Shown: positions 4,893-6,942 of the stretch, piece after piece
Layout: the number at the start of each line of letters is the position of its first letter
Numbering within the stretch: position 1 is the stretch's first letter
DNA from: an uncultured Neisseriaceae bacterium
GTDB taxonomy: Bacteria > Pseudomonadota > Gammaproteobacteria > Burkholderiales > UBA11063
Assembly (NCBI GenBank): GCA_903891375.1
Contig: CAITEL010000118.1
Location: 1 to 6,942 of the forward strand
Direction of reading: 5' to 3'
Length of the DNA stretch: 6,942 nt
Notes under the pieces: generated by a model
What the model was told of the DNA's origin: nothing
Seen by the model: only the letters and a program-made list of their open reading frames with translations
Database searches by the model: none
Made by a program: the position numbers and the translations under genes

Positions 4893-6641
4893 TTATTTAT
4901 ATAGCATTAGATGTTCTACAATAGGTCCTAGCGCTAATGCGGGAACATACGTTAGTACCCCAACGATTATGATTACCCCAATTAAAATGCAAACAAATAA
5001 TACTCCGCTTGTTGGTAATGTCCCACTACTCACTGGGATTTTCTTCTTATTAGCTAAGCTTGCCGCAAGAATAATCATCGGTATCATCGCACCATAACGA
5101 CCCACAAAAATTGCTAGACCAAGCATCATATTATAATAAACCGTATTTGCATTTAAACCAGAAAAGGCACTGCCATTATTGTTTACCGCTGAGGTAAAAG
5201 CATATAAGACTTCTGAAAAACCATGTGCACCAGGATTACTCATCCCTGCCAAACCTGGTTGAATCACAACTGAAACTGCCGTACCTATTAATATTAACGC
5301 AGGAATTATCAATATGACTATCGCAATCATCTTCATATCAAAAGCTTCGATTTTTTTACCTAAGTATTCTGGAGTACGCCCAATCATAAGACCAGAAATA
5401 AACACAGCCAAAATAACAAATGCTATCATGCCATATAAACCACTACCAACACCACCAAAAATCACCTCAGATAAATGCATTAGAAATAATGGCACAAATC
5501 CGCCTAAAGGCATTAGAGAATCATGCATAGCATTGACTGCCCCACAAGATGCCGCTGTTGTAATTGCAACAAAAATCCCCGAACCAAATATACCAAAACG
5601 TGTTTCTTTACCCTCCATATTACCGCCACTTTGAAATAAACTCAATGCACTATCGACATTGAACTTATCAAACAGGTGATTGCCTTTTAATTCGGAGCTC
5701 ATAGCTAAAGCAGCCAATAATACAAAAATAAATGCCATCACAAAGTAAATTGCATAACCTTGACGCTTATCACCAATCATACTCCCAAAAGTAAAACATA
5801 AAGCAGCAGGGATAAGTAGAATTGCTAACATCTCGATTAGATTTGATATTGCTGTTGGGTTTTCATATGGATGCGCAGAGTTTACATTAAAAAATCCACC
5901 ACCATTTGTCCCTAACATTTTAATCGCCTCTTGCGATGCTATCGGACCTAATGGCAACGTCTGAGTTTTATTTATACTCATTACTTGCTTATTATCTATT
6001 GTTTGAGTAACTGTCTGTGGCTCTAGTAACTGCACTTCTTTATATTGACTTAGATTTTGCGGAACACCTGTTGCTATTAACATTATTGAGATAATCACCG
6101 ATAATGGTAATAATATATATAATGTAGACTTTACCAAATCACTCCAAAAATTACCCAAGGTTTTAACTTGCATCCGAGTAAAACCACGAATAACAACCAT
6201 TAAAACCGCAATACCTACAGCAGCAGATAAGAAGTTCTGTACCGACAAGCCAACCATTTGAGTAAAATAACTCATAGTACTTTCACCAGCATACGCTTGC
6301 CAGTTAGTATTACCAACAAAACTAATAGCAGTATTTAATGCTAAATCCCAGTTTACTCCATTAAATTTTTGCGGATTAAGAGGCAATATACCTTGGAATA
6401 ATTGCATTAAAAATAACAGGATAATGCCCAATACACTAAAAAACATCACTGCTAATACATAGCTTTTCCATGACATTTCATCTTTAGGGTTAACCCCAAA
6501 TAACTTATAAATTGGCTTTTCTATTATTGACAAGTAATTTACCTTGCCATTAAAAACATTTGCAATATACGCCCCTAATGGTATTGCCAATAATGTAAGC
6601 ACCACCATATAAAACGCTAAATATAAATATCCAATACTCAT
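4893..6641 (-). CDS. kdpA: Potassium-transporting ATPase K+-binding subunit KdpA
   Basis: KdpA is the inner-membrane channel-like subunit of the high-affinity KdpFABC potassium pump; it selects K+ while KdpB hydrolyses ATP. The 582-residue protein has about ten hydrophobic segments and all four filter regions of the superfamily of K+ transporters: VGNTNWQAYAGE at 109-120, TNGGGFFNVNSAHPYENP at 245-262, SCGAVNAMHDSL at 365-376 and NNNGSAFSGL at 487-496. It is about 25 residues longer than E. coli KdpA (557); the extra length lies mostly in the polar loop at about 192-232, before the second filter region. The start at 6641 follows purine-rich AAGAAG (6654-6649) by seven bases and lies 16 bases after the kdpF stop codon, so the two are co-translated from one mRNA. 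Unusually it is the last gene of the cluster: no kdpB follows, and the next gene is convergent. Confidence 0.97.
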   Translation of the reverse strand: MSIGYLYLAFYMVVLTLLAIPLGAYIANVFNGKVNYLSIIEKPIYKLFGVNPKDEMSWKSYVLAVMFFSVLGIILLFLMQLFQGILPLNPQKFNGVNWDLALNTAISFVGNTNWQAYAGESTMSYFTQMVGLSVQNFLSAAVGIAVLMVVIRGFTRMQVKTLGNFWSDLVKSTLYILLPLSVIISIMLIATGVPQNLSQYKEVQLLEPQTVTQTIDNKQVMSINKTQTLPLGPIASQEAIKMLGTNGGGFFNVNSAHPYENPTAISNLIEMLAILLIPAALCFTFGSMIGDKRQGYAIYFVMAFIFVLLAALAMSSELKGNHLFDKFNVDSALSLFQSGGNMEGKETRFGIFGSGIFVAITTAASCGAVNAMHDSLMPLGGFVPLFLMHLSEVIFGGVGSGLYGMIAFVILAVFISGLMIGRTPEYLGKKIEAFDMKMIAIVILIIPALILIGTAVSVVIQPGLAGMSNPGAHGFSEVLYAFTSAVNNNGSAFSGLNANTVYYNMMLGLAIFVGRYGAMIPMIILAASLANKKKIPVSSGTLPTSGVLFVCILIGVIIIVGVLTYVPALALGPIVEHLMLYK

Positions 6642-6657
6642 TTTCTCTCTTCTTTAA

Positions 6658-6747
6658 TTAAAATTTTTCTGGGTTAAATAACGCTATTAGTAAGTATACC
6701 AAAATACCTACACTTGTAATCCCTGAAATTATATATAACCAATGCAT
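6658..6747 (-). CDS. kdpF: Potassium-transporting ATPase small subunit KdpF
   Basis: This 29-residue single-span membrane peptide stabilises the Kdp complex. Its length equals that of E. coli KdpF. The sequence MHWLYIISGITSVGILVYLL is followed by IALFNPEKF, matching the family pattern of one hydrophobic helix ending in LVY-LxxALxxPExF. AGAGGA (6760-6755), seven bases before the ATG, is a good Shine-Dalgarno and overlaps the last base of the kdpC stop codon. It sits 12 bases after kdpC and 16 before kdpA. Such short genes are often missed by gene callers. Confidence 0.93.
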   Translation of the reverse strand: MHWLYIISGITSVGILVYLLIALFNPEKF

Positions 6748-6759
6748 GATTCTATCCTC

Positions 6760-6942
6760 TTATATCTTGCCATCTAGAGCAAGGTTTACTTTTAAAACAT
6801 TAACTCTGGCTTCGCCAATAAATCCAAATAAAGGATACTTCGCCAAATTATTTATTACCGCCAACACTTGATCATTCGTTATGTTTCTAGCCTTTGCTAT
6901 TCTATTGATTTGATAATATGCGCCTGCAATACTGATTTCTGG
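6760..6942 (-). CDS. kdpC: Potassium-transporting ATPase subunit KdpC, C-terminal 60 residues
   Basis: KdpC is the single-span periplasmic subunit of the Kdp pump, needed for assembly and high affinity. Only the last 60 residues are in the window; the start lies beyond the right edge (family length about 190). Diagnostic features are PEISIAGAYYQINRIAKARN, equivalent to the DPHISPAAA...RVAKAR region, then ITNDQVLAVI, and the terminal FIGEARVNVL and NLALDG that characterise KdpC C-termini. It ends in TAA at 6762-6760. Its position immediately before kdpF and kdpA, instead of after kdpB at the end of the operon, is unusual. Confidence 0.93.
   Translation of the reverse strand, partial: PEISIAGAYYQINRIAKARNITNDQVLAVINNLAKYPLFGFIGEARVNVLKVNLALDGKI

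Noticed and set aside
5314..5634. Plus-strand 106-residue frame inside kdpA
   Set aside because: It is antisense to conserved kdpA filter regions and is a shadow.
1..6942. CRISPR array, tRNA, rRNA, insertion sequence, phage or defence system
   Set aside because: No regularly spaced direct repeats, cloverleaf, transposase, integrase or recognisable defence domain appears in any frame; nearly all DNA is accounted for by housekeeping genes.

Overview
This is an AT-rich window (roughly two-thirds A+T by eye) of ordinary bacterial chromosome. It encodes standard housekeeping proteins of a Gram-negative, most likely gammaproteobacterial, organism. The pointers are an Lgt and a lipobox lipoprotein, an RF2 gene with the classic in-frame TGA frameshift site, a type-2 (cytosolic-like) malate dehydrogenase, an RcsF/DUF4156-like outer-membrane lipoprotein, and a Kdp potassium pump. 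Low GC and small, simple intergenic regions suggest a Francisella/Legionella-like or other low-GC gamma lineage, but I cannot name the genus. No transposase, phage gene, CRISPR array, tRNA or rRNA was seen. Every complete gene ends in TAA; the only TGA inside a gene is the frameshift signal of prfB.

Layout. Positions 1-739 (minus) hold lgt, missing only its C-terminal tail off the left edge. A divergent intergenic region (740-989) carries back-to-back candidate promoters for lgt and for the malate dehydrogenase gene mdh (990-1967, plus). Between mdh and prfB (1968-2168) lie a perfect 14-bp stem hairpin, a possible 15-codon leucine-rich leader ORF ending in TGA, a candidate promoter and a degenerate palindromic repeat. 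prfB (2169-3276, plus) is read through a +1 programmed frameshift. It is followed by a secreted CsgG/LpoB-like protein (3353-4159) and a small RcsF/DUF4156-like lipoprotein (4295-4663), both on the plus strand. A convergent, hairpin-rich gap (4664-4892) separates them from the kdp genes on the minus strand: the 3' end of kdpC (6760 to the right edge), then the tiny kdpF (6658-6747), then kdpA (4893-6641).

How the genes relate. Lgt attaches diacylglycerol to the lipobox cysteine of lipoproteins such as the one at 4295. The CsgG/LpoB-like protein and that lipoprotein are both envelope proteins. Malate dehydrogenase serves the TCA cycle, and RF2 terminates translation at TGA and TAA while regulating its own synthesis. 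KdpF, KdpA and KdpC are subunits of the high-affinity K+ pump.

The most notable point is that the kdp genes run C-F-A, with kdpA last, rather than the textbook F-A-B-C. kdpB is therefore either upstream of kdpC, outside the window, or elsewhere. I found no convincing new multi-gene system; the remaining items of interest are small regulatory or structural features.
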